Assembly (NCBI GenBank): GCA_965117015.1
Contig: OZ220747.1
Coordinates: 2,480,001 to 2,544,000 of the forward strand
Direction of reading: 5' to 3'
Origin: Aldehydirespirator sp965117015
Lineage (GTDB): Bacteria; Actinomycetota; Acidimicrobiia; Acidimicrobiales; Aldehydirespiratoraceae
DNA length: 64,000 nucleotides
Each line of letters opens with the position of its first letter. The first letter of the stretch is position 1. The notes under the pieces are model-generated. The model was given only the letters and a program-made list of their open reading frames with translations, did not search any database and was not told the origin of the DNA. The translations under genes and the position numbers were made by a program. This document shows, one piece after another, positions 25,203-33,177 of the stretch.

Positions 25203-26579
25203 TCAGTTACCGCCGGAGAGCATCTCGGCCACCCGGAAGGCGAGGTCCACCGACTGGCGACCGTTGAGGCGAGGATCACACAGCGTCTCGAAGGCCTGCT
25301 CCAGATCCTCGTGGCTGATGTCGTCGGCGCCACCGACGCACTCGGTGACGGCGTCGCCCGTCAGTTCCACATGCACGCCTCCGGGCCAGGTGCCGCAGGC
25401 GTGGTGGGCCGCGAAGAAGCTGCTGATCTCGGACAGCACGTCATCGAAGTGGCGGGTCTTGCGGCCCGACTCCGAGGTGTAGGTGTTGCCGTGCATCGGG
25501 TCGCACGCCCAGGCCACCGGGTGCCCGGAGTCGCGTACGGCCCGCAGCAGCGGAGGCAGCAGCGTCTCGACGTTCTTGGCGCCCATCCTGGTGATGAGGG
25601 TGAGCCGGCCGGGTACCCGCTGCGGGTTGAGCAGCTCGCACAATGCGACCACCTCGTCGGCGGTGGCGGTAGGCCCGATCTTGCATCCCAGCGGGTTCTG
25701 CACGCCCCGCAGGAACTCCACGTGGGCGCCGTCGAGCTGGCGGGTGCGCTCGCCGATCCACAGCATGTGGGCAGAGCAGTCGTACCATTCGCCGGTGGTG
25801 GAGTCCTCGCGGGTGAGGGCCTCCTCGTAGTCCAGCACTAGGGCCTCGTGGCTGGTGTAGAACTCCACCTCGTGCAGCTGCGGGGTGTTGCTGGTGGTCA
25901 CCCCGCACGCGGTCATGAACCGCAGGGCCCGGTCTATCTCATCGGCCATGCGCGCGTAGCGCCGACCGGCGGGCGACGTGGCCACGAACTCGCGGTTCCA
26001 GCTGGCCACCCTCGACAGGTCGGCGTAACCGCCCCGCGTGAAGGCTCGCAGCAGGTTGAGGGTGGACGCGGCCCGCTGGTATGAGGTCAGCAGGCGGCGC
26101 GGGTCGGGCAGCCGCTCGGCTTCGCTGAAGCCGATGTCGTTGACCATGTGGCCCAGGAACGAGGTGAGCTCCACCTCGCCCTTGGTCTCGGTCGGGCTCG
26201 ACCGCGGCTTGGCGAACTGTCCCGCGATGCGGCCGACCTTCACCAGCGGGACGCCCCCCGAGTAGGTCAGCACGATGGCCATCTGAAGGATCACCCGGAG
26301 CTTGTCCCGGATCGAGTCGGCGGAGGAGTCGAACGACTCCGCGCAGTCGCCCGCCTGCAGCAGGAACGCCTCACCGTTGGCCACCCGCCCGAGATGGCTC
26401 ATCAGCGAGCGTGCCTCGCCGGCGAACACCAGCGGAGGCAGGTCGCGCAGCGCCTTGGTGGCCTGCTCGACTTCGGCCTCGTCGGGCCAAGCCGGCTGCT
26501 GGAGAGCGGGCTTGGCCCTCCAGGACGAGGGCGACCAGTCGCTTCCGCCGGCGAACAGGGTGGGATCTCCGGCGGACAT
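25203..26579 (-). CDS. aroG: Class II 3-deoxy-7-phosphoheptulonate (DAHP) synthase
   Basis: First step of the shikimate pathway, condensing PEP with erythrose 4-phosphate; 458 residues, plant/mycobacterial class II type. Diagnostic segments are LLQAGDCAESF, SGGVPLVKVGRIAGQFAKPRS, the GCKIGPTATADE segment and WACDPMHGNT. ATG 26579 is 5 bp after the sigma-factor stop, so the two genes form an operon. No Shine-Dalgarno is evident, consistent with translation coupled to the sigma gene. Confidence 0.94.
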   Translation of the reverse strand: MSAGDPTLFAGGSDWSPSSWRAKPALQQPAWPDEAEVEQATKALRDLPPLVFAGEARSLMSHLGRVANGEAFLLQAGDCAESFDSSADSIRDKLRVILQMAIVLTYSGGVPLVKVGRIAGQFAKPRSSPTETKGEVELTSFLGHMVNDIGFSEAERLPDPRRLLTSYQRAASTLNLLRAFTRGGYADLSRVASWNREFVATSPAGRRYARMADEIDRALRFMTACGVTTSNTPQLHEVEFYTSHEALVLDYEEALTREDSTTGEWYDCSAHMLWIGERTRQLDGAHVEFLRGVQNPLGCKIGPTATADEVVALCELLNPQRVPGRLTLITRMGAKNVETLLPPLLRAVRDSGHPVAWACDPMHGNTYTSESGRKTRHFDDVLSEISSFFAAHHACGTWPGGVHVELTGDAVTECVGGADDISHEDLEQAFETLCDPRLNGRQSVDLAFRVAEMLSGGN

Positions 26580-26584
26580 AGGCG

Positions 26585-27430
26585 TTAGGCCGCGTCGACC
26601 GTCTCGGCCAGACTCAGCTCCTCGGCATGCTCGCGCACGGCATTGATGGCGCGCTTCACCAGACGGCGGGCCGCCTCGGCGGTGACGCCCAGCTCCTCAC
26701 CGACCTCGCGGTAGGAGCGCTTGATGCCGTCGGAGAGCCCGAAGCGCTGCTCTACGGCGTACTTGGCCCGGGGCTCGAGGATGTCGAGCAGGCCGGTCAC
26801 CATCTCCTCCTCGGCCTTGGCCATCACCTCGAGCTCGGGCCCGGGGTTGGCGTCGGGCAGCAGGTCGATCAGCTCGTTGCTGTCGTCGTCGCCGATGGTG
26901 CGGTCGAGGGAGGTGGGGGTGGTCAGCCGGTGCAGCCGGGCATGGTCGTCGTCCAGCTCGTCGCCGTCGCCGGACACCTGCCGCAGCGCGGCGCGCAGCG
27001 ACGCGGACCGGTCGCCGGGCAGGCGCACCAGGCTCGCCTTCTGGTCGAGGGCCCGTCCGATGGACTGGCGGATCCAGAAGGTGGCGTAGGTCGAGAACTT
27101 GAAGCCCTTGCGCCAGTCGAACTTGTCGACGGCGTGCTCGAGTCCGAGGTTCCCCTCCTGGATGAGGTCGAGCAGTTCCATGCCCGGGGGAAGGGGATAG
27201 CGGCGGGCGACGCTCACCACCAGGCGCAGGTTGGCCCGGATGAAGCGGTCCTTGGCCGCGGCGGCCTCGCGGATCGCCCTGTCGATCTCGCGGCCGGTCT
27301 CGCCCTCCTCCTTGCGGAGACGGGCCTCAACGCCGCGCTCGATGGCCTGTGAGAGCTCGCGCTCCTCTTGGGCGTTGAGCAGTGCGACCGCACCGATTTC
27401 GTTGAGATACTGTCCTACTGAGTCGCTCAT
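26585..27430 (-). CDS. Sigma-70 family RNA polymerase sigma factor (group 2-like)
   Basis: Alternative principal-like sigma factor, 281 residues. Region 1.2 is MSDSVGQYLNEIGAVALLNA. Region 2 contains DLIQEGNLGLEHAVDKF and FSTYATFWIRQSIGRAL. Region 3 follows, and region 4 has the helix-turn-helix SYREVGEELGVTAEAARRLV. A full RpoD N-terminal region 1.1 is absent. The frame is open to 27553, but ATG 27430 starts at region 1.2 and is preferred. It is the first gene of the operon with DAHP synthase, behind the promoter at 27557-27585. Confidence 0.9.
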   Translation of the reverse strand: MSDSVGQYLNEIGAVALLNAQEERELSQAIERGVEARLRKEEGETGREIDRAIREAAAAKDRFIRANLRLVVSVARRYPLPPGMELLDLIQEGNLGLEHAVDKFDWRKGFKFSTYATFWIRQSIGRALDQKASLVRLPGDRSASLRAALRQVSGDGDELDDDHARLHRLTTPTSLDRTIGDDDSNELIDLLPDANPGPELEVMAKAEEEMVTGLLDILEPRAKYAVEQRFGLSDGIKRSYREVGEELGVTAEAARRLVKRAINAVREHAEELSLAETVDAA

Positions 27431-27556
27431 GTCTGATTCACCTGACCGGCCCCGCTCGCGTCGGCAGGGGCAGCCTTCTCGCTTTCTTTGTGGGGAGGAT
27501 TTGGTGCCGGGCGCACACCCTCCAAGTGCGCTACTCCAGCCCAGACGAACCAATAT

Positions 27557-27585
27557 AGATTAGGTGTTTGTTCCCGGCAAGTCAA
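27557..27585 (-). promoter_or_regulatory. Sigma-70-type promoter for the sigma factor-DAHP synthase operon
   Basis: On the minus strand, TTGACT (27585-27580) is separated by exactly 17 bp from TAATCT (27562-27557). The -35 matches five of six consensus bases and the -10 three of six. Transcription would start near 27550, giving a leader of about 120 nt before ATG 27430. The same intergenic region must also serve nadD on the other strand. Confidence 0.55.
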
Positions 27586-27695
27586 GATGTGCGCCCGCGC
27601 GACGTGTGACATTGGTCACGCGCCCCCGCGACCCCTGATCGCAGCCCACGATAGCGCGCAACTCAGCAGGCGTCGCCGGATCGTAAACTTCCGCT

Positions 27696-28298
27696 GTGTC
27701 GCGACCGGACCCTTCTCGCATAGGTGTGCTGGGAGGGACGTTCGATCCGCCCCATTTCGGCCATCTCGCAGCCGGGTTGGAGGTGCGCCAGCGGCTCGGA
27801 CTGTCCAAGGTGCTGTTCGTGGTGGCCAACGATCCATGGCAGAAGTCCGGGCTGCGTCCGGTGACACCCGCTCATCTGCGACTGGAGATGGTGAGGGCTG
27901 CCGTCGGCGGCCTCGACGGGCTCGAGGCGAGCGCGCTCGAGATCGATCGCGGCGGCGAGAGCTACATGGCCGACACGCTGAGGGAACTGCGCGGTCTGCA
28001 TCCCGAGGCCGAACTGCTGCTGGTGGTGGGCTCGGACACCGCCCAGGGGCTCGACACCTGGAAGCGCCCCTCGGAGCTGCGCGAACTGGCCACCACGGTC
28101 GTGGTTGACCGGGCAGGACCCTCCGGCGGGCGTCCCCCGGCCGGATGGCCGGCTGTAGTGGTGGAGGTCCCCGCGCTGGACATCTCGTCGTGCGACATCC
28201 GGTCGCGATTCGCGGACGGCCGACCGGTGGAGGCGCTCGTGCCCGTCGCCGTGATCGAGGTCGTCAGATCCAGAGGCCTGTACGGGTGCGGTCGCTGA
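27696..28298 (+). CDS. nadD: Nicotinate-nucleotide adenylyltransferase
   Basis: NAD biosynthesis enzyme adenylating nicotinate mononucleotide; 200 residues. The nucleotidyltransferase motif is GVLGGTFDPPHFGHL at the N-terminus and the second signature is ISSCDIRSRF near residue 165 (ISSTxIR type, with Cys in place of Thr). GTG 27696 is the start. It overlaps the next gene by 13 bp; nadD, an LCP-like gene and rsfS are a common actinobacterial order. Confidence 0.94.
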   Translation: MSRPDPSRIGVLGGTFDPPHFGHLAAGLEVRQRLGLSKVLFVVANDPWQKSGLRPVTPAHLRLEMVRAAVGGLDGLEASALEIDRGGESYMADTLRELRGLHPEAELLLVVGSDTAQGLDTWKRPSELRELATTVVVDRAGPSGGRPPAGWPAVVVEVPALDISSCDIRSRFADGRPVEALVPVAVIEVVRSRGLYGCGR

Positions 28299-29560
28299 TT
28301 CCCGGCTGGATCCCACCCGGCTGGCGTCTGCCCCGCTGGCGCCGGCCTAGCTGGTGTCACCGCCGGCCGGCTCCTCAGTCCCACTTCTTCTGGCGACTCA
28401 TCTTTCCGGGGGTGGTGGTGGCCGCGGGGATCGCGGTCCTGCTGCTGGCTCTGACGGGCGGTCGCGCCGTTCTCCGGACCACGGTGGACAGCGTCGAGGA
28501 ACCCATCGTCCTGGAGCCCGACGAGCCCGGATATGTGAGGTTGGTGGAGGCCACCCCCACGCTGCTGTCGCTCCACACCCACAACGGCGGCCTGACCGGC
28601 GTCTCCTTCATGGCGCTGACGGGCATCGACGCGGGCGGCGGTGTGGTGCTGCTGCCGGCTGACCTCGTGGTCGTGCCGGTGGGCGGCTCTTCAGAGCAGG
28701 GCGAGCTGCTCTCCGACATCCATGCGCGGGGAGGTGTAGAGGCCGTCCGGCAGGTAGCCGAGGACATGTTCGGCCTCGGCTTCGGGCAGGTGGTCGAGGT
28801 ACCCACCGAGGGACTCGCCCACAGCGTCGGCCCCGCGGAACCGCTGCCGTACCTGCTGGTCGATGATCTGATCGAGGTGGGCGCCGACGGAGCGCAACGG
28901 GTCGTCTACCCGGCCGGACGCTACGAGCTGACCGCGGCCGACGCAGCTGCCGTCTACGCCCACCGGAACCCCGACGAGGCCGACGGCAACCGGGCGCAGC
29001 GCCAGCAGGCCATGTGGGAGTCGTGGCTGGGTGTCATCGGACGGGCGCCGGACCCGGAGGCAGCCATCCCCCCGGCCGACTCTCAGTTGGCGCCGTTCCT
29101 GCGGGCTCTCGGAGCGGGCACTACCGTGGTGGAGGTTGTTCCCTTCGAGTCCATCGCATCCGATCCCGGCGCCGCCCCGGTCCAATTCCTGGGCGCGGAG
29201 AGCAGGGCGTGGCTGAGGGCCGAGGCCTTGGAGCTGGCCCCCTGGCCCCAACAGCCGGAGTCGTTCCTGCGCCCCAGGGTCCAACTGCTCGACGGCACGG
29301 GCAATCCAGCCATCCGGGATGCGCTGGCTGACGATGTGGTCGCGGCTGGGGGAGTGATCACCGTGATAGGCAACGCGGACGCCTTCGGTGTGGAGGCGAC
29401 TCAGTTCGCCTACCATCGCGAGGAGCTCGTGAACGACCCCATTACCAACTCCATCGCCATCGAACTCGGCGTCGACATGGCTCTCATAGAGCTGGGCGAG
29501 AGCGGGGCCGACGTGGTCGACATCACCGTGACGGTCGGACTGGACCAGGCGGCGCGGTGA
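28286..29560 (+). CDS. LCP/LytR_C-domain-like membrane protein
   Basis: A 424-residue envelope protein with one N-terminal membrane segment (about residues 35-55) and a large extracytoplasmic part. The C-terminal roughly 90 residues (RVQLLDGTGNPAIRDAL onwards) resemble LytR_C, and the middle, with RGGVEAVRQVAEDMFGL, resembles a degenerate LytR-CpsA-Psr domain. LCP proteins attach glycopolymers to peptidoglycan; whether this divergent one is active is unclear. GTG 28286 overlaps nadD. The stop overlaps the rsfS GTG (GTGA). Confidence 0.7.
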   Translation: MRSLIPGWIPPGWRLPRWRRPSWCHRRPAPQSHFFWRLIFPGVVVAAGIAVLLLALTGGRAVLRTTVDSVEEPIVLEPDEPGYVRLVEATPTLLSLHTHNGGLTGVSFMALTGIDAGGGVVLLPADLVVVPVGGSSEQGELLSDIHARGGVEAVRQVAEDMFGLGFGQVVEVPTEGLAHSVGPAEPLPYLLVDDLIEVGADGAQRVVYPAGRYELTAADAAAVYAHRNPDEADGNRAQRQQAMWESWLGVIGRAPDPEAAIPPADSQLAPFLRALGAGTTVVEVVPFESIASDPGAAPVQFLGAESRAWLRAEALELAPWPQQPESFLRPRVQLLDGTGNPAIRDALADDVVAAGGVITVIGNADAFGVEATQFAYHREELVNDPITNSIAIELGVDMALIELGESGADVVDITVTVGLDQAAR

Positions 29561-30015
29561 CGCCAGAAGCGAGCCCGGCCGACCCCGTCGCTCCGGCCGG
29601 TTCACCTCCTCTGGTCGACGGTGCCTACGCGCGGCGCTGGGCCGTGGCCGCGGCGGCCGCCGCCGATGAGCGCAAGGGTGTCGACACCGTGGTCATCGAC
29701 GTCGGCGACGTGCTGGTGGTCACCGATCTGTTCGTGATCACCCACGGCAACAATGCCCGCCAGGTTCGCTCCATCACCGAGGGTGTCGAGGAGATGGTGA
29801 AACAGGCGGGCGGACCGTCGCCGGTGCGCATCGAGGGCGCTGACGACCGCCAGTGGGTACTGCTCGACTACGGGCCGTTCGTCGTGCACGTCTTCGACGC
29901 TGAGCGTCGCTCCCTGTACCAGCTCGAACGGCTGTGGGGCGACTGCGAGGTGCTCGACTGGCAGACCGCGACCGACGGGCCGGTGCCCGCGGCGGAGGCT
30001 GCGCTGGACGTCTAG
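29557..30015 (+). CDS. rsfS: Ribosomal silencing factor RsfS
   Basis: Binds ribosomal protein L14 and blocks subunit joining when nutrients are scarce; 152 residues. The family core is VVIDVGDVLVVTDLFVITHG followed by NARQVRSITEGVEE, and WVLLDYGPFVVHVFDAERR near the C-terminus. GTG 29557 overlaps the LCP-like gene. Its TAG stop shares the palindromic CTAG at 30012-30015 with the stop of the convergent fumarase gene. Confidence 0.93.
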   Translation: MTPEASPADPVAPAGSPPLVDGAYARRWAVAAAAAADERKGVDTVVIDVGDVLVVTDLFVITHGNNARQVRSITEGVEEMVKQAGGPSPVRIEGADDRQWVLLDYGPFVVHVFDAERRSLYQLERLWGDCEVLDWQTATDGPVPAAEAALDV

Positions 30016-31670
30016 CGGCCGCGGAGCCTCACCGGGGTGGAGACCTCGGCGAAGAAGTCATTCCCCTTGTCGTCGATCACGATGAAGGCGGGGAAGTCCT
30101 CCACCTCGATGCGCCACACAGCCTCCATGCCCAACTCGGGGTAGTCGAGCACCTCCACCCGCCGGATCGAGTCGCGGGCCAGGCGGGCGGCCGGTCCCCC
30201 GATCGAGCCGAGATAGAAGCCGCCGTGGCGGGCGCACGCCTCGGTCACCTCCGACGAGCGGTTCCCCTTGGCCAGCATCACCATCGACCCGCCGGCCGCC
30301 TGGAACTGGTCGACGTAGGAGTCCATGCGGCCCGCGGTGGTGGGTCCGAACGACCCGGAGGCGTAGCCCTGGGGGGTCTTGGCCGGACCGGCGTAGTACA
30401 CCGGGTGGTCCCGCATGTAGTCCGGCATCGGCTCGCCGGCGTCGAGGCGCTGCTTGATCCTGGCGTGGGCGATGTCGCGGCCCACCACCAGCGTGCCGGT
30501 CAGGGCCAGCCGGGTCTTGACCGGGTAGCGGGTCAGCCGCGCCAGGATCTCGCCCATGGGCTGGTCGAGGTCCACCGGCACGACCTCGCTGGAGAGGTCG
30601 TCGGAGCGGGTCTCGGGAAGGAACCGGGCCGGGTCGGTCTCCAGGCGCTCGAGGAAAAGCCCCTCGGAGGTGATCTTGGCCCGGGCCTGGCGGTCCGCCG
30701 AACAGCTCACCGCGATCCCCACCGGGTTGGACGCTCCGTGGCGGGGCAGGCGCACCACCCGCACGTCGTGGCAGAAGTACTTGCCGCCGAACTGGGCGCC
30801 GATGCCGAAGGCCTGGGTCAGCTCCAGGATCCGCTTCTCCCATTCGAGGTCTCGGAAGCCGTGGCCGGTGTCGGGGTCGCCGGAGGTGGGCAGGGAGTCG
30901 AGGTACTTGGCCGAGGCGAGCTTGGCCACCTTCAGGTTGTATTCCGCTGAGGTGCCGCCCACCACCAGGGCCAAGTGGTAGGGCGGGCAGGCCGCGGTGC
31001 CGAGAAGGCGCAGGGTCTCGTCGCAGAAGTCGATCAGCGACTCGGGATTGAGCAGGGCCTTGGTCTTCTGGTACAGGAACGACTTGTTGGCCGACCCGCC
31101 TCCCTTGGCCATGTAGAACAGCTCGTAGACGTCCCCGGGCTTGGAATGGATCTCGATCTGGGCGGGCAGGTTGTTCTGGGTGTTCACCTCGGTGAACATG
31201 TCGAGCGGGGCGAGCTGCGAGTAGCGCAGGTTGGACTTGAGGTAGGTGTCGTAGACGCCCCGCGAGATGGCTTCGGCGTCGTCGCCGAAGGTGAGCACCT
31301 GCTCGCCCTTGCGGCCCATGATCACTGCGGTTCCGGTGTCCTGGCACATGGGCAGGATCCCGCCCGCGGCGATGTTGGCGTTCTGCAGCAGCTCGGTGGC
31401 CACGAAGCGGTCGTTGTCCGAGGCCTCGGGGTCTTCGAGGATGTTGCGGAGCTGCTGGAGGTGGTCGGAGCGCAGGTAGTGGTTGATGTCGTGCATGGCC
31501 ACCGACGTGAGCAGCGTCAGCGCCTCCGGCTCGACCTTCAGGAACCTCCGGCCCGCGGCCTCGATGGTGGAGACCCCCTCGGTCGATACCAGCCGGTAGT
31601 CGGTGTCGTCCGCGCCGAGAGGCAGCATGTCCGAGTAGGCAAATGCCTTTAGGTCGGACGATTCAGCCAT
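30012..31670 (-). CDS. fumA: Class I fumarate hydratase
   Basis: Iron-sulfur fumarase interconverting fumarate and malate; 552 residues in the fused alpha-beta arrangement. The N-terminal domain has MCQDTGTAVIMG and FTEVNTQNNLPAQIEI, and AACPPYHLALVVGGTSAE; cysteines in these segments are candidates for the [4Fe-4S] ligands. The C-terminal half carries GRDIAHARIKQRLDAGEP and YYAGPAKTPQGYASGSFGPTTAGRMD. ATG 31670 is the start; the frame extends upstream without family similarity. Confidence 0.93.
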   Translation of the reverse strand: MAESSDLKAFAYSDMLPLGADDTDYRLVSTEGVSTIEAAGRRFLKVEPEALTLLTSVAMHDINHYLRSDHLQQLRNILEDPEASDNDRFVATELLQNANIAAGGILPMCQDTGTAVIMGRKGEQVLTFGDDAEAISRGVYDTYLKSNLRYSQLAPLDMFTEVNTQNNLPAQIEIHSKPGDVYELFYMAKGGGSANKSFLYQKTKALLNPESLIDFCDETLRLLGTAACPPYHLALVVGGTSAEYNLKVAKLASAKYLDSLPTSGDPDTGHGFRDLEWEKRILELTQAFGIGAQFGGKYFCHDVRVVRLPRHGASNPVGIAVSCSADRQARAKITSEGLFLERLETDPARFLPETRSDDLSSEVVPVDLDQPMGEILARLTRYPVKTRLALTGTLVVGRDIAHARIKQRLDAGEPMPDYMRDHPVYYAGPAKTPQGYASGSFGPTTAGRMDSYVDQFQAAGGSMVMLAKGNRSSEVTEACARHGGFYLGSIGGPAARLARDSIRRVEVLDYPELGMEAVWRIEVEDFPAFIVIDDKGNDFFAEVSTPVRLRGR

Positions 31671-31696
31671 GACGTCCGCCGGTGCCGGGGCCCGTC

Positions 31697-32182
31697 TCAG
31701 GGCCTCGCGGGCGTTCCCGGGAACGCGACCGGGTCCTGCCCGTCGCCGATCACCGGGCGCTGCCAGTGCGTGTAGTCCGAGACCGTCTCGGCCACGTCCC
31801 GCCACTCCGCAGGGTTCCAGCCCTGGGCCGCCGCGGTGACCGATCCGTTCTGGAGGACGAAGGCGAACGCGGGCAAGGTGTCGAGCCCGAGGGCGGTGGG
31901 CACCCGGCGGTCGGGGTCGGAGAAGGTGAGGATCTCCTGGGCGTAGGGACCGAGGAAGCGCTGAGCGTCGTCGGGGCCGCAGGCGACCACCCAGCACGTC
32001 CGGCATCCGGCCTCCGCGTAGGTGACCAGGATGCGCCTTGCGGTGTGCAGGATCCAGGCGCTCTCACTGGTGTAGGGATCGAGCAGGACGGGCAGCAGCG
32101 GGAACGTCGTGAGCCAGGAGGACAGTGGCCTGGCCTTGCCTCCTAGCGGGTCCAGTTCCAGATCGAGCGAGACGGCGGTCAC
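31697..32182 (-). CDS. Thioredoxin-like protein with a CxxC motif
   Basis: Protein of about 161 residues of unknown function. It carries CRTC in YAEAGCRTCWVVACG, and a segment TLPAFAFVLQNGSVTAAAQGW that resembles the cis-Pro/beta-sheet part of thioredoxin folds, so a redoxin-like fold is inferred. GTG 32182 is the proposed start, with a TTG at 32206 possible. It lies 26 bp upstream of fumarase on the same strand and could share its transcript; a redox partner for an Fe-S fumarase is only a guess. Confidence 0.55.
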   Translation of the reverse strand: MTAVSLDLELDPLGGKARPLSSWLTTFPLLPVLLDPYTSESAWILHTARRILVTYAEAGCRTCWVVACGPDDAQRFLGPYAQEILTFSDPDRRVPTALGLDTLPAFAFVLQNGSVTAAAQGWNPAEWRDVAETVSDYTHWQRPVIGDGQDPVAFPGTPARP

Positions 32183-32252
32183 GAGGCCCAAGCTAGCGCG
32201 ACCCAATGCCGTCCTGGCGCTGCGCAGATCCCCGGCCGGCGGGTCCTGTCGT

Positions 32253-32304
32253 CGAGTCAGGTGACCGACACGGGCTTCGCCCTACTCGTCGGTCACCTGA
32301 CTCG
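32253..32304. promoter_or_regulatory. 17-bp perfect inverted repeat in a divergent intergenic region
   Basis: CGAGTCAGGTGACCGAC (32253-32269) and GTCGGTCACCTGACTCG (32288-32304) are exact reverse complements around an 18-nt loop that itself holds GGGC-TTC-GCCC. It lies between divergently oriented genes starting at 32182 and 32412, so a regulator-binding site or cruciform is more plausible than an ordinary terminator. Confidence 0.5.
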
Positions 32305-32411
32305 CCGCCACCCACCGGCCTGGCCGGTCGTGCCGCCCGCGCGGCCTGGTGGCTCGGCTATGAACCCTGGTGCCCCGGCTGGAGTCTCGGGGTTGTGCGT
32401 AGCATCGGAGT

Positions 32412-33137
32412 GTGCATCCGATTGAGCGGTTGCGGTATGTGGCCCGGGCCGGGGTGGTGCCGGTGGCGCCGCTGGTCCGGGAGTCGGCCTCGGCGCTGTC
32501 GTCGTTCGCTGACGATCCCAAGGGCCTGCTCACGTCGTGCCGGCGCCTGCTGGACCGGCGCAGCGACTGTGCCCCGCTGGTGTGGCTGGCGGCCCGGATG
32601 CTCACCGCCATGGATGCCCGCGCCGAGGCGATGCGGGTGATGGACGACCTGGATGCCGACACCACCGGACGGGCGCTCCGGAACGGATTGCACAGCTTGC
32701 CTGCCTCCTCGGGCGTGCTCGCGGTGGGGGAGCTGGGGGCCTACGCGGCTGCGCTGGACGACCGCCCGGATCTGCGGTGGATCGAGCCGGACGATCTCGA
32801 GGCCGCGGCTTCAGCCGACCTGGTGCTGATGACCACCGACTGTGCGGGGCCTTCGAAGGCGCTGGTGGTGGCCGAGACCGTGTCCGTGGCCGAGATGGCC
32901 CGCGGCTTCGGAACACCTGTGTGGCTCATCGCGGGAGCGGGACGGATACTGCCCGAGCGCATGTGGGACCTCCTGAGCGATCGTCACCGTCCTGACGACC
33001 CGGCCATGCGGGGCCTGGCCGTGCTGGACCTCGACCGGTTCGTCACCCAGGTGGTCACCCCCTCCGGCCTGCGCATCCCCGCCGAGGCGGCTCGAAGGTC
33101 CAACTGCCCGATCGTCCCCGAACTCTTCGCCCGATGA
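32412..33137 (+). CDS. Hypothetical protein, possibly eIF-2B/NagB-fold
   Basis: A 241-residue protein, not confidently recognised. Its second half has alternating hydrophobic strands (ADLVLMTTDCAGPSKALVVAE, TPVWLIAGAGRILPERMW) and a C-terminus VVTPSGLRIPAEAARRSNCP that recalls eIF-2B-like sugar-phosphate isomerase folds. No catalytic residues can be assigned. GTG 32412 is the start. The next gene begins 40 bp downstream. Confidence 0.6.
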   Translation: MHPIERLRYVARAGVVPVAPLVRESASALSSFADDPKGLLTSCRRLLDRRSDCAPLVWLAARMLTAMDARAEAMRVMDDLDADTTGRALRNGLHSLPASSGVLAVGELGAYAAALDDRPDLRWIEPDDLEAAASADLVLMTTDCAGPSKALVVAETVSVAEMARGFGTPVWLIAGAGRILPERMWDLLSDRHRPDDPAMRGLAVLDLDRFVTQVVTPSGLRIPAEAARRSNCPIVPELFAR

Positions 33138-33177
33138 CCGGCGCCGACCCGGGTGCCGGCCTCGGAGCGTCGCAACC

